Below are positions 1 to 8,215 of a stretch of DNA of 13,523 nucleotides, piece by piece (position 1 is the stretch's first letter; every line of letters begins with the position of its first letter). The translations under genes were made by a program, and so were the position numbers. The stretch comes from CAZTTG01 sp964615935. Lineage in GTDB: Bacteria > Planctomycetota > UBA1135 > GCA-002686595. Where the stretch lies: the NCBI GenBank assembly GCA_964615935.1, contig CAZTTG010000128.1, positions 1-13,523 on the forward strand, in the 5' to 3' direction. The notes beneath the pieces were generated by a model, which did not search any database, was not told where the DNA came from, and saw only the letters and a list, made by a program, of their open reading frames with translations.

Positions 1-36
1 ATCAGCCCGGCTCAATTCGGAAGAAAGTCCCGCGCT

Positions 37-55
37 CACCTGCGGAAAGTGAGAT
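37..55 (+). repeat. 19-bp dispersed repeat, copy 1 (inverted relative to copy 2)
   Basis: CACCTGCGGAAAGTGAGAT occurs here and, as its exact reverse complement, at 13370-13388. In this copy the flanking bases make a small stem, CTCAC...GTGAG, around a 9-nt loop (35-53). It lies about 48 bp upstream of the putative lipoprotein gene. No gene is visible in bases 1-103, and this repeat is the only structure I can point to there. Whether it is a transposon end, a dispersed intergenic repeat or a regulatory element cannot be told from two copies. Confidence 0.6.
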
Positions 56-103
56 CATGGGCACGACTGCCCTCGAGAACGCGTCCTCCAAAGAAGCTCC
101 GCC

Positions 104-1051
104 ATGACCAGGATCCTCCCCTACGTCCTCCTGCTCCTCACCCTGGGATCGTGCGGTGCCGTGCGGATGGAGGAATCCGACTGGCACGGCCGCACCTCCG
201 AGCTCGCCCAGCAGCAGGTCCTCGGGGATCAATCGATCGACGCGGGGGAGCGGTCCTACCTGCAGGGGCCGCTCGTCTGCGGCTCCCAGGCCCTCTACCG
301 CGTCGAGTGGAGCCGGGGCGAGGAGGCCAGCGAGCGGTGGGAGCTGGAGATCACGGCGCCGCGCTCTCCGAAGGACCGCGAGGGCAGCCTGATCGTCTGG
401 TCCGCCGCGGACCGGCCCGAGGGGGAGCACCGGCTCGGGTTTCGCGCGGCGCTCTACGAGGGGCTCATCTCCGTTCGACCCGAGGAGGGCGCCGCCGAGG
501 AGAGCGCGGCGCGCCTCGCGCTGGGCTTCCTGAAGCAGGGATTCGACGCATCCTGCGAGGCCTTCTCGGAGTCCCAGGAGGGCCAGGAGTGGACCGCCGA
601 GCTGGGGGAGAGGCTGGGCGTCGAGGGCTGCGCGATCATCTCGATGTCCACCATCGCGAACGAGAACAAGGCGGCGCGCGGGCTCCTCATGCGGGTCGTC
701 CAGTTCCCGAGCTGGTGGACGTGGCTGGTGCCGACCGTCAACGTCTCGTTCAAGCCGGCCTTCCACGAGGCCGAACGCGTCGAAACGCCGCTGGGGCCCG
801 GCTGGCGCTTCCCCGTCGAGCTCACCATCAAGGGGGACCCGGCCTTCTACGCGCGCGTCACGGCGATCGAGCCGACCGGGGTCCTCGAGATGACCGCCGG
901 CATCGTCGAGGCCGTGGGCTTCGCGCCCGACCGACCGGACGAGCCGGTCCGGCTCCACCTCGTGGGCGCGCGCGGCCCGACGGCCATCGAGATCGGTGGG
1001 GAGCAGGTGAAGGCCGACATTCCGATCCGGGCGGGCTACTCCATGGAGTGA
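104..1051 (+). CDS. Putative lipoprotein of unknown function
   Basis: This is a 315-residue protein of no family I recognise. The N-terminus is a short signal (MTR, then a leucine-rich core) ending in a lipobox-like LGSC with Cys17, so the mature protein is probably a lipid-anchored envelope protein. The rest is acidic and soluble-looking, with no further membrane span. A tryptophan-rich stretch (FPSWWTW, near residue 200) is followed by probable beta strands. The first methionine fits the signal peptide; only a weak purine stretch (AAAGAAG) precedes it. The gene ends 26 bp before the next one in the same direction, so the two are probably co-transcribed. A reading frame overlapping it in another phase (from 49) is an upstream extension of the next gene and was discounted. 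Confidence 0.7.
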   Translation: MTRILPYVLLLLTLGSCGAVRMEESDWHGRTSELAQQQVLGDQSIDAGERSYLQGPLVCGSQALYRVEWSRGEEASERWELEITAPRSPKDREGSLIVWSAADRPEGEHRLGFRAALYEGLISVRPEEGAAEESAARLALGFLKQGFDASCEAFSESQEGQEWTAELGERLGVEGCAIISMSTIANENKAARGLLMRVVQFPSWWTWLVPTVNVSFKPAFHEAERVETPLGPGWRFPVELTIKGDPAFYARVTAIEPTGVLEMTAGIVEAVGFAPDRPDEPVRLHLVGARGPTAIEIGGEQVKADIPIRAGYSME

Positions 1052-1077
1052 GGCCGCCGAACGGCAAAGAGGTGCAC

Positions 1078-2478
1078 ATGAGATCCCGATCCCTGTCCAT
1101 CGCGGCGGTCGTCCTGGCCGCCCCCCTCGCCTCGGCCCAGGACTACTGGAGCCTGGAGAAGATCCGCGCCGTCTTCGAGGCCGAGCAGGGCCTCGAGTCG
1201 GGGGAGGTCCCCCTCCCTCCGCCGGGAGGCGGAGCGGACTTCACCCGACATGATCCTCTCACCCAGCTCCTGGAGGAGGGCCAGTTCCTGACCGGGCTGC
1301 AGGTGGCCAGCGGCGGCATGGCCGAGGGCGAGAGCCTGATGGGGATCGTGCAGACCGACAACACCACCGAGAGCATCTGGGTCTGGAGCCGCTACCGCGA
1401 GCTGACCGCCGACGGGCGCTTCGACGCCAACGTGGCCGCTGCGTGGCAGTACGTGCTGGCCAACCCGGCCTGGCTGGAGGAGGGCGGCGGCGGACCGACC
1501 GGCTACTACCGGATCTACAACTGCGCCTGGGCGCTGGTGGCCGAGCCGACCTACCGCCAGGCCACGGGCGACGCCTCCTTCCTCCCCTACGCCCTCACCT
1601 GCGTCAGCTACCTGCGCGCCAATCCCCTGAACCTGGCTTCCGCGCTGAACGCGCAGATCAGCGGCTTCGCCGCGGGCGCCCTCTACGACTTCGGCCTCGA
1701 CCAGGGCGATCCGGGCATGCGCGCGGACGCGGTGGCCATGGGCGAGCTGGTGCGCGCCCGGGCGGAGGCCAACCCGGCCATCCTGAAGGTCGAGCAGTGG
1801 GCCATGTCCTCGGGCGCGATCCTGTGGGGGGTGCTGCGCTCCACCTTCCGCGAGAATCCCGGCGGGCGCGCCTGGGCCGAGACCTACGGGCCCATGACCA
1901 AGCAGTGGGACGCGGCCGGCTCCTGGCACCTGGCCCACGCCGCCTGGTACGGCCTCGGCCGCCACGAGGCCTGGAAGGCCAGCGGCCAGGCCAGCTTCCA
2001 CACCACCCATCGCACGATCTACGACCGGCTGCTCTCTCGCGACACGGACGACGACGGCGGCATCATGACCCAGGACACCCACGCGAACACCTCGGACGAG
2101 AGCTGGGTGAGCAACTACCTGGCCTACATGGCGATCGAGCGCGTGCGACCGACCGTCGACGCAGCGGCGGCCGACGACGACGCGCAGCTCCCGCCCGGCT
2201 CGCTCTGGAGGGTCGGCTTCGCCTTCGCCAGCGACAGCGCCCACCAGACCGAGGCGGCGGTGGTCCGCGTCCTTCTCGCCGAGCCGGGCCAGCCGCCCTC
2301 CCTGCTCGCGGGCCCGCGGACGCTGCTCCTGCAGCCCTCCTTCGTCCTCCCCGCCCGCGACCTCGGCATCCCCATCCCCGCGGGGGCCACACCGGGCGTG
2401 TGGACCGCGACCATCGAGGTCAGCGACCTCCTGGGCGTGCCCTACTCGTCGGACACGGTCGAGGTGCTGGTGCAGTGA
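1078..2478 (+). CDS. Secreted helix-rich protein with C-terminal beta domain, unknown function
   Basis: This is a 466-residue exported protein. A Sec signal peptide (MRSRS, hydrophobic core, then ASA before Gln21) is evident. Residues about 60-355 are mostly helical, with repeated aromatic-rich helices (TESIWVWSRYREL, YYRIYNCAWALV, GSWHLAHAAWYGL), the look of an alpha/alpha-toroid as found in several glycosidase, lyase and terpene-cyclase folds. No catalytic signature could be assigned. Residues 322-329 (DTDDDGGI) look like a calcium-binding loop. Residues about 371-466 form a beta-sandwich-like tail, perhaps for attachment or binding. The ATG at 1078 is chosen because AAAGAGGTG ends 3 bp upstream and the signal peptide begins there; the same frame stays open back to 49 but overlaps the upstream gene. 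It is probably co-transcribed with the lipoprotein gene and may work with it at the cell envelope (inference). Confidence 0.75.
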   Translation: MRSRSLSIAAVVLAAPLASAQDYWSLEKIRAVFEAEQGLESGEVPLPPPGGGADFTRHDPLTQLLEEGQFLTGLQVASGGMAEGESLMGIVQTDNTTESIWVWSRYRELTADGRFDANVAAAWQYVLANPAWLEEGGGGPTGYYRIYNCAWALVAEPTYRQATGDASFLPYALTCVSYLRANPLNLASALNAQISGFAAGALYDFGLDQGDPGMRADAVAMGELVRARAEANPAILKVEQWAMSSGAILWGVLRSTFRENPGGRAWAETYGPMTKQWDAAGSWHLAHAAWYGLGRHEAWKASGQASFHTTHRTIYDRLLSRDTDDDGGIMTQDTHANTSDESWVSNYLAYMAIERVRPTVDAAAADDDAQLPPGSLWRVGFAFASDSAHQTEAAVVRVLLAEPGQPPSLLAGPRTLLLQPSFVLPARDLGIPIPAGATPGVWTATIEVSDLLGVPYSSDTVEVLVQ

Positions 2479-2515
2479 GCGGGGGCGGGATCGTGGCCCG
2501 AGCGCGGACACGACG

Positions 2516-2552
2516 GCAGGCGGCGCCGCCCGCCGGGGGCGACGCCGCCTGC
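2516..2552. terminator. GC-rich hairpin between convergent genes, possible bidirectional terminator
   Basis: GCAGGCGGCG (2516-2525) and CGCCGCCTGC (2543-2552) are perfect 10-bp complements around a 17-nt loop. The hairpin sits in the 105-bp gap between two convergent genes, where a shared terminator is expected. There is no T-tract on either side, so it is a plausible but not classical intrinsic terminator. Confidence 0.5.
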
Positions 2553-2583
2553 TCGTGAAGCGAAGGGCCGCGGGGCGCGGCGG

Positions 2584-3693
2584 TCACTCGTACTTGATCT
2601 CGACCGCGTCGGAGACGTCGGTGCCGACTCCCGCCGGGTCGCGGGTCCAGCCCTGGAAGTAGACCACCGTTCCGGAGGGATGGTTCACCACCGCCGGATC
2701 GTTGATCCTCTGGGTCAGGGTGCCCGTGCAGGGCGTCCCACCGCCGGTGTTCTGCGGCCAGGTCCGCTTGATCGGCGGATTCACGCACAGGGCGCCGGAG
2801 GAGAAGGGGATGCTGGCCGGGGCATAGCCGTAGAAGACGATGCCGGGCTTGGAGGTCTCGGCATTGCTGACGATCACGTCGTAATCGTTGGCGCCGGGAA
2901 CCGGACAGGCGTTCATGTCGCTGGTCGAGATCGTGGCGAAGCAGCCGCCCGAGCTGTTGCCCTGGGCCGCGGTGCAGTACACGATGGGCTTCGGGCATCC
3001 GGGGAGCCCGGAGACCATGGTCAGGTCGTCCAGGCCGAAGCCCTCGCCGCCGCCGCCAGGAGAGTAGGTCTGCGAGCGCAGGACGACGTGGGTGATTCCG
3101 CCGACGTCATCGACGAAGCCGACGAAGGCCGGGCCCTGGCTGGCGGCCGAGCAAATACCCACCGTGGTGGTCCCGGCCATGGCGACCATCTCGGCCATCT
3201 CGAGCCCGATGGAGTCGTACATCTCGGCGCCGAAGGCCGAAACCGGATTGTCGAAGGTGATGGTGATCTCGGTCGGCTCGTCCCAGTTGGTGAAGCTGGA
3301 GCAGTTGTTGGTGCCGTTGTTGTCACCGAACTGGAACGGGGGTACGTCGACGATGTTGCGGAAGCCCGCGCCGCCGCCGGGGAGGACTTCGATGGTGCAG
3401 CCATTCAGGGACACGGGGCCGGTGCCGCCGACGGTGGGATCGAAGGGGACGTCGGTCGTGAAGCCCGAGAAACCCTCGGTATGGGTCGGCGTGCCGGCGG
3501 CCGCCGTCCACGAGGCGAGGTTGGTGTAGCAGGTGAAGGCGTCCGAGCCGCCGCCCGGGCCGCCGCGGGGCTGGCCGGCCTTGACGGTGGTGGGGGCGCC
3601 GGGTGCCGCGCCGTCGGCGGCCCCCTGGGCCAGGCACACGGGCGCGAGGGCGATCGCCGCGATGGCGGCGGTGCAGCGGGACGTGAAGCGCAT
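2584..3693 (-). CDS. Secreted cysteine-rich two-domain protein, planctomycete-type
   Basis: This is a 369-residue exported protein. The signal peptide (MRFTSR, alanine-rich core, cleavage near CLA/QG at about residue 22) is clear. A Gly/Pro linker precedes a first domain (about 50-235) with EITITFDNPVSAFG, a central GFVDD and a late EGFGLDDLTM. This pattern resembles the beta-sandwich found in many PEP-CTERM-type extracellular proteins, although no sorting tail is present. The second domain (about 240-369) begins YCTAAQGNSSGGC and ends YFQGWTRDP...DAVEIKYE, a module I associate with secreted planctomycete proteins. Paired cysteines suggest disulfides. The ATG is preceded by AGGAGA at 3706-3701 with a 7-bp spacer. 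It is transcribed toward the preceding operon. Function is unknown; structural or adhesive surface roles are possible. Confidence 0.75.
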   Translation of the reverse strand: MRFTSRCTAAIAAIALAPVCLAQGAADGAAPGAPTTVKAGQPRGGPGGGSDAFTCYTNLASWTAAAGTPTHTEGFSGFTTDVPFDPTVGGTGPVSLNGCTIEVLPGGGAGFRNIVDVPPFQFGDNNGTNNCSSFTNWDEPTEITITFDNPVSAFGAEMYDSIGLEMAEMVAMAGTTTVGICSAASQGPAFVGFVDDVGGITHVVLRSQTYSPGGGGEGFGLDDLTMVSGLPGCPKPIVYCTAAQGNSSGGCFATISTSDMNACPVPGANDYDVIVSNAETSKPGIVFYGYAPASIPFSSGALCVNPPIKRTWPQNTGGGTPCTGTLTQRINDPAVVNHPSGTVVYFQGWTRDPAGVGTDVSDAVEIKYE

Positions 3694-3861
3694 GCGTTTC
3701 TCTCCTGAGGTGTCCGGACGGGGAGTGCCGAGAGAGACGGAGAGCCGGACCCCCGTCGACGGCCGGCCCTCCGCATCCAGCCTACCCCCCGGAGCGCGAA
3801 TGGGAGGGACTACCTCGCCTCGCAGCCCACTTTCGGGGCCTCGGGGTCCACGGGACGCCGT

Positions 3862-6813
3862 TCAGCCGCCCACCATGGCCCGCAGGTCGGCCACCGAGAC
3901 CTCCTCCAGCCCCGAGACCACGGAGGGGGCGCCCGGATGGCGAACGCGATCGCCCACCGCCAGGACCGCCATCCCCGCCCGCAGAGCGGACTCCACCCCG
4001 GCCGCGGCGTCCTCCACCACCAGGCAGGCCGCCGGGGCGACTCCCAGGCGCCGCGCGGCCAGGAGGAAGCCCTCCGGGTCGGGCTTGCTGCGCGAGGTGT
4101 CGCCGCCGTCGACCAGGACGTCCGCGTGGCCCTGCAAGCCGACGCGCTCGAAGATCGCGGGCGCGTTGCGGCTGGCGGAGACCACCGCCGTGCGGATGCC
4201 CTCCTGGCGCAGGGCGGCCAGGAGTTCGAGGGCGCCGGGCAGGACGTCCCCGGCGCCCAGCGACGAGAGCGAACGCCGATAGAGCCCGTTCTTGAACTCC
4301 AGCATCGCGGCCTTCTGCTCCTCGTCGTGGTCGCGGTCGGAGCGCTCCAGGATGATCTCCAGGCTCTCCCGGCGGCTGACGCCGCGCAGGCGGTGGTTCG
4401 TCTCCCAGTCGAAGGAGATGCCCTCGCGCCGGGCCAGCTCGCTCCAGGCCGCGAAGTGCAGCCGGTCGGTGGTGACCAGCACGCCGTCCAGGTCGAGCAG
4501 CACGGCCTCGAGCGCCCCGCCGCCCGGCTCGCCGGTCCGGAAGCTCCCGGTCGCGCCGGGCGACACGCTCCGCGACTCGCCGGCCACGCGGACCGCGATC
4601 GCGCGCTCGCCGAGGTTCGTCACCCGGGTGGAGCCGCGGCGTACGTCGATCCGCACCGGCCCCCTCCGCCAGACCAGCGGGAAGGCGAGCCGCCCCCAGC
4701 GCTCCGGCAGGTGCGGATCCAGCGTCAGGGTCTCCGTCCACAGGCCGCTCTTCAGGCCCGCGAAGCCCATCGCCGCCGCGGTCCACAGGCCGGCGGCGCT
4801 GGCGACGTGAATGCCCTCGGCGGCGCCCCCCCGGCTCGGGTCCAGGTCGCGATCCCGCGCGGAGAGCCAGAAGGCCCAGGCCTCCTGGCTCAACCCCAGG
4901 CGGCTGGCCACCAGGCCGTGGACGCCGGCCGAGAGCGAGGAGTCGTGGGTGGTGATCGGCTCGTAGCGGTCCCAGGCGGCGCGCACCTCCTCCGGCTCGA
5001 AGTCGTCGGGGAAGAGCGCCATCATCATCAGCACGTCGGCCTGCTTGAGGACGCGCGAGCGGTAGAGCCGCTCGATCGGGACCTGGGCGGCCAGCGGCCG
5101 GGAGCGGTCGGTCCAGAGGGCGTCGAGGTCGAGCTCCTCCAGCTCCTCGAACTCCTCGCACTGCAGCACCAGCTCGCCGTCGGCCGAGCGCGGCACTGGA
5201 AGGCCGCGGGCGAGCGCGGCGAAGCGCTCGCGCTCCTCTGAGCTCGCGCCGCCGCGCGCGCCGACCACCGCGGCCAGACCCAGGGCGAAGCGGACCATCC
5301 GGTTGGTGTAGGCGTTGTTGGTGGAGGAGGGCGTGTACTCGTCGGGACCCAGCACGCCGGTGAGCGCCGGACTCCCGTCACCGCGCTCCTCGATGCGGTC
5401 CACCCAGAAGCGCGCGGTCTCGACGATCGCCTCGGCCGCGGGCCCCTCCAGGTAGCCGGGATCGGCCACCGCCGCGTAGTGCGCGAAGCCGTAGACCGCG
5501 TCGGCGGTGACGTGGATCTCCTGCTCGGCAAAGGGCCAGGCCGGGCACTGCTCGACGCCGGTGGTGCTGGATTCCCAGGCGTAGCGGGCGCCGCGGAAGC
5601 CGCCGGAGCGGGCGTTCTCCCGGGCGCCCTCCAGGGTGCTCAGGCGGAAGTCCACCAGGGTCCGGGCCCGGGCCGGATCGGTGTAGAGGAAGAAGGGCAG
5701 GAGGCACACCTCGGTGTCCCAGAAGAAGCGGCCGTAGTAGGCCTCCCCCGCGTAGCCCTTGGCGTCGATCGCGACCCGCGCGTCGCCCGGGACGTGGCTG
5801 CGCAGCAGGTGATGGATGGACGTGCGCAGGGCCAGGCGGGACTCCGGATCCCCCTCGACCAGCACCTCGCTCGCCCGCCAGCGCTCCTCCCAGGCGGCCC
5901 GGTTCTCCCGGGCCAGCTCCTCGAAGGCGAGCGGCGCGATCTCGCCGACGAGCTCTCCCAGGGGGCGCTGCCCGAGATCCCGCGAGGTCCGCACCAGGCT
6001 CCGCTTCTCCAGGCACAGCGGGCCGTCTCCAGGACTCAGCCGCCGGCGGGCCCGGGTGCGGGCCTGGCGGTCGCCGGCCGAGCCGCTGGCCTCCTCGCAC
6101 CCGTGCAGGAAGCGGGAGAGGATCTCCACCGCGTCCCCCCCGTTCGTCTCCACCCGGCAGATCGCGTCCCGCCGCTCGCCCGTGTCGCACTCGACGCTGG
6201 CGAAGTGATCGAAGCCGTTGGTGCGCACGTCCGCGTCGATGAAGGAGCTCACCTCGACCTCCACCTCGCGATCGGCCTCCAGCAGCAGTCGCTGGAGACA
6301 GGCGTGGGGCCGCGCGGCGCTGAGGAAGCGCTCGAAGATCGCCCGGATCGCGACGCCGCCCGGCGCGCGCCACAGGAGCTCGCGGCGCAGCCGACCGTCG
6401 CGCAGGTCCAGGGTCCGCTCGTGCTCCTCCACCCTCGAGCGGCCCATGGCCAGGACCTCGCCCCCGACCTCGATGGTCCAGCCGGCGAAGAAGGGCAGGT
6501 TCACCATCTCGTGCCCGAGCCGGGGGTGCTCGGCGAAGACGCCGGGCACGTAGACGCCCCAGCGGGCGGGCGTCTCGGCGAAGCGCTCGGAGGTCACGTC
6601 CCCGGGCGAGCGCAGCGGGTCCCGGTTCTGCGGAGCACCGGCTACCGGCTCCTCGAGCGAGCCGCGCAGGTGCAGGGTGCCGCTGCCCTGGGTGAAGAGC
6701 CCCTCCCAGTGCCGCGCCGTCGCGGGGTCGAAGCCCCGGGCGCGCAGGAACCACCCCGGACCGCGCAGCGATCCTCCCGGCGCGAGCGGATCAGGGGGGA
6801 GGGGGCCGTCCAA
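3862..6813 (-). CDS. Fusion of GH65 disaccharide phosphorylase and beta-phosphoglucomutase
   Basis: This is a 983-residue bifunctional enzyme. Residues about 20-760 are a glycoside hydrolase family 65 phosphorylase: FFWDTE (363-368), YAWES (411-415), GPDEYT with the general-acid Glu492, LKQAD (589-593) and the phosphate-site motif HDSSLS (623-628). Such enzymes split maltose, trehalose, kojibiose or related disaccharides with phosphate to give beta-glucose-1-phosphate; which one cannot be read here. Residues about 769-983 are a HAD-family beta-phosphoglucomutase: DLDGV with Asp774 and Asp776, VSASRN (878-883), SKPDP (909-913) and VVEDAAAGV (932-940), converting that product to glucose-6-phosphate. 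No export signal is seen, so it is cytoplasmic. The start is TTG, directly after the TGA of the upstream oxidoreductase, with AAGGA inside that gene, so translation is probably coupled. No better in-frame start lies before the conserved N-terminal sequence at GWF. Both activities seem intact. Confidence 0.88.
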   Translation of the reverse strand: MDGPLPPDPLAPGGSLRGPGWFLRARGFDPATARHWEGLFTQGSGTLHLRGSLEEPVAGAPQNRDPLRSPGDVTSERFAETPARWGVYVPGVFAEHPRLGHEMVNLPFFAGWTIEVGGEVLAMGRSRVEEHERTLDLRDGRLRRELLWRAPGGVAIRAIFERFLSAARPHACLQRLLLEADREVEVEVSSFIDADVRTNGFDHFASVECDTGERRDAICRVETNGGDAVEILSRFLHGCEEASGSAGDRQARTRARRRLSPGDGPLCLEKRSLVRTSRDLGQRPLGELVGEIAPLAFEELARENRAAWEERWRASEVLVEGDPESRLALRTSIHHLLRSHVPGDARVAIDAKGYAGEAYYGRFFWDTEVCLLPFFLYTDPARARTLVDFRLSTLEGARENARSGGFRGARYAWESSTTGVEQCPAWPFAEQEIHVTADAVYGFAHYAAVADPGYLEGPAAEAIVETARFWVDRIEERGDGSPALTGVLGPDEYTPSSTNNAYTNRMVRFALGLAAVVGARGGASSEERERFAALARGLPVPRSADGELVLQCEEFEELEELDLDALWTDRSRPLAAQVPIERLYRSRVLKQADVLMMMALFPDDFEPEEVRAAWDRYEPITTHDSSLSAGVHGLVASRLGLSQEAWAFWLSARDRDLDPSRGGAAEGIHVASAAGLWTAAAMGFAGLKSGLWTETLTLDPHLPERWGRLAFPLVWRRGPVRIDVRRGSTRVTNLGERAIAVRVAGESRSVSPGATGSFRTGEPGGGALEAVLLDLDGVLVTTDRLHFAAWSELARREGISFDWETNHRLRGVSRRESLEIILERSDRDHDEEQKAAMLEFKNGLYRRSLSSLGAGDVLPGALELLAALRQEGIRTAVVSASRNAPAIFERVGLQGHADVLVDGGDTSRSKPDPEGFLLAARRLGVAPAACLVVEDAAAGVESALRAGMAVLAVGDRVRHPGAPSVVSGLEEVSVADLRAMVGG

Positions 6814-8112
6814 TCAGCAGCCGAATCCTTCCCGGTGGTCGCGGTGGATCAGGGGGTGGGCCTGGGGGCAGTTGCGGGCCCGCATGCGGGTCGGCTCCCA
6901 GTCGACGGGGCGGTCCAGGCGCAGGGCCAGGTTGCCCAGGAGCACCGTCTCGGCGAAGGGGCCGGCGTGGCCGAAGTGCGAGAGGGTCTCGCCCTCGCCC
7001 CGGCAGGCGGCCAGCCACTCGGCGTGGTGGCCGGGGCTGCGCGGCAGGCTGGGCTCGGGCCGCTCCAGCTCGCCCCCGGCGCTCGACTTCAGGACCTGCC
7101 TTCCGCCGTAGTCGTCGGGCGAGAAGAGGGTCCCGCGGTCCCCGATGATCAGGCAGCCCGAGCCGGGCACTTCCTCGCCGCCGAGGATGTCGTCGGCGGG
7201 CCGGGTCTGGCCCTCGTACCAGGTGAGCGTCACCGGCAGGCGGTCGCCGCGGGCGGGGAAGCTGTAGGTGATCTTCGCCCCGGCCGGGAAGGTCTCCTCG
7301 AAGAGGCCGGTGGTCTCGGCCGTGACCCGCGTGGGCGCGTCGAGCGCGAGGCCCATGTAGGGCAGGTTCATGGTGTGGCAGGCCATGTCGCCCAGGGCGC
7401 CCGAGCCGAAGTCGTACCATCCGCGCCACTTGAAGGGCAGGTAGGCCGGGTGGTAGGGGCGCTCGGACGCGGCGCCCAGCCACAGGTCCCAGTGCAGGCC
7501 TTCGGGCACCTCGGGCGTCTCCGCCGGCCGTTCCAGGGCCTGGGGCCAGACCGGCCGGTTGGTCCACACGTGCACCTCGGTCACGTCTCCCAGAATCCCC
7601 GCGCGCAGGGCCTCGACCCCGGCGCGGAAGCCGGAGTGCGAGGTGCCCTGGTTACCCATCTGGGTGACGAGCTTCTTCTCGGCCGCCACCTCGGCCATGG
7701 CGCGGGCCTCGCCCACCGACCAGGTCAGGGGCTTCTCGCAGTAGCAGTGCAGGCCGCGTCGCATGGCCGCCAGCGAGATGGGCGCGTGCATGTGGTCGGG
7801 CGTGCTCACCACCACGGCGTCCAGGCGATCCCCCAGCTCGTCGAGCAGGGCCCGGTAGTCGGCGTTGAAGACGGCCTCCGGGAAGCGCGAGCGGGCATTG
7901 GCCGCCATGCGCTCGTCCGCGTCGCACAGCCCGATGACGTTCTCACCCGAGACGCCGTTCAGGTTGCCCTCCCCCCGGCCTCCGCAGCCGAAGACGGCGA
8001 GGTTCAGCTTCTCGCGGCGCGGCCCGGCCAGGATGGCGGGGGAGGCCGAGGCCATGGTGAGCGCGGCGAGTCCGCCCTTGACGAAGTCGCGACGGTGGAT
8101 CGGACGGGACAT
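6814..8112 (-). CDS. Tat-exported Gfo/Idh/MocA-family oxidoreductase
   Basis: This is a 432-residue NAD(P)-dependent sugar or cyclitol dehydrogenase-like protein. The N-terminus carries a twin-arginine signal (HRRDFVKGG at 6-14, hydrophobic core to about residue 28), so it is probably exported folded with its cofactor. The Rossmann fold follows: FGCGGRG (41-47), CDAD (63-66), STPDHMHA (103-110), and the family's catalytic-region EKP (126-128). Residues 235-246 (FGSGALGDMACH) are the C-terminal-domain motif common in planctomycete members. ATG at 8112 is supported by AGGAGA at 8123-8118 with a 5-bp spacer. It is the first gene of an operon with the GH65-phosphoglucomutase fusion. The substrate is unknown; a glucoside or disaccharide would fit the neighbour (inference). 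A related but non-enzymatic or glycosidase-like activity cannot be excluded, since the family is diverse. Confidence 0.88.
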   Translation of the reverse strand: MSRPIHRRDFVKGGLAALTMASASPAILAGPRREKLNLAVFGCGGRGEGNLNGVSGENVIGLCDADERMAANARSRFPEAVFNADYRALLDELGDRLDAVVVSTPDHMHAPISLAAMRRGLHCYCEKPLTWSVGEARAMAEVAAEKKLVTQMGNQGTSHSGFRAGVEALRAGILGDVTEVHVWTNRPVWPQALERPAETPEVPEGLHWDLWLGAASERPYHPAYLPFKWRGWYDFGSGALGDMACHTMNLPYMGLALDAPTRVTAETTGLFEETFPAGAKITYSFPARGDRLPVTLTWYEGQTRPADDILGGEEVPGSGCLIIGDRGTLFSPDDYGGRQVLKSSAGGELERPEPSLPRSPGHHAEWLAACRGEGETLSHFGHAGPFAETVLLGNLALRLDRPVDWEPTRMRARNCPQAHPLIHRDHREGFGC

Positions 8113-8117
8113 GGGGA

Positions 8118-8123
8118 TCTCCT
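8118..8123 (-). promoter_or_regulatory. Ribosome binding site of the oxidoreductase gene
   Basis: AGGAGA on the - strand lies 5 bp before the ATG at 8112-8110. It fixes the operon's first start and contrasts with the second gene, which has no dedicated site of this strength. Confidence 0.7.
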
Positions 8124-8173
8124 CTCGGGTCCGGGGCTCCCCGGATCCTAACCCATCTCCGCCGGCCCGGCAC

Positions 8174-8210
8174 CTCCCCCCGGCCCGGCTCCGCTGCCGG
8201 ACCGGGGGAG
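8174..8210 (-). terminator. Strong GC hairpin downstream of the large lipoprotein gene
   Basis: On the - strand CTCCCCCGGTCCGGC (8210-8196) pairs with GCCGGGCCGGGGGGAG (8189-8174) around a 6-nt loop, with one G-U pair and one bulged G. It lies 5 bp after the stop codon of the gene ending at 8216 and before the oxidoreductase operon. No T-tract follows. It is likely to mark the transcript end or separate the two units. Confidence 0.55.
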
Positions 8211-8215
8211 CGGCG

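Noticed and set aside
49..1077. N-terminal extension of the 1078-2478 gene back to an ATG at 49
   Set aside because: It would overlap the whole putative lipoprotein gene, and a signal peptide plus ribosome site lie exactly at 1078.
1036..2511. 491-codon open frame on the - strand
   Set aside because: Antisense to the signal-peptide-bearing gene at 1078-2478, whose start, ribosome site and export signal are coherent.
3717..3757. 7-bp inverted repeat GACGGGG...CCCCGTC upstream of the secreted protein gene
   Set aside because: Too short and too widely spaced to stand out in such GC-rich sequence.
5479..8151. 890-codon open frame on the + strand
   Set aside because: Antisense to the GH65 fusion and the oxidoreductase, both with intact family motifs. 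Its product is Arg/Gly/Ala/Pro-rich with no domain, as expected from GC-rich shadow frames.
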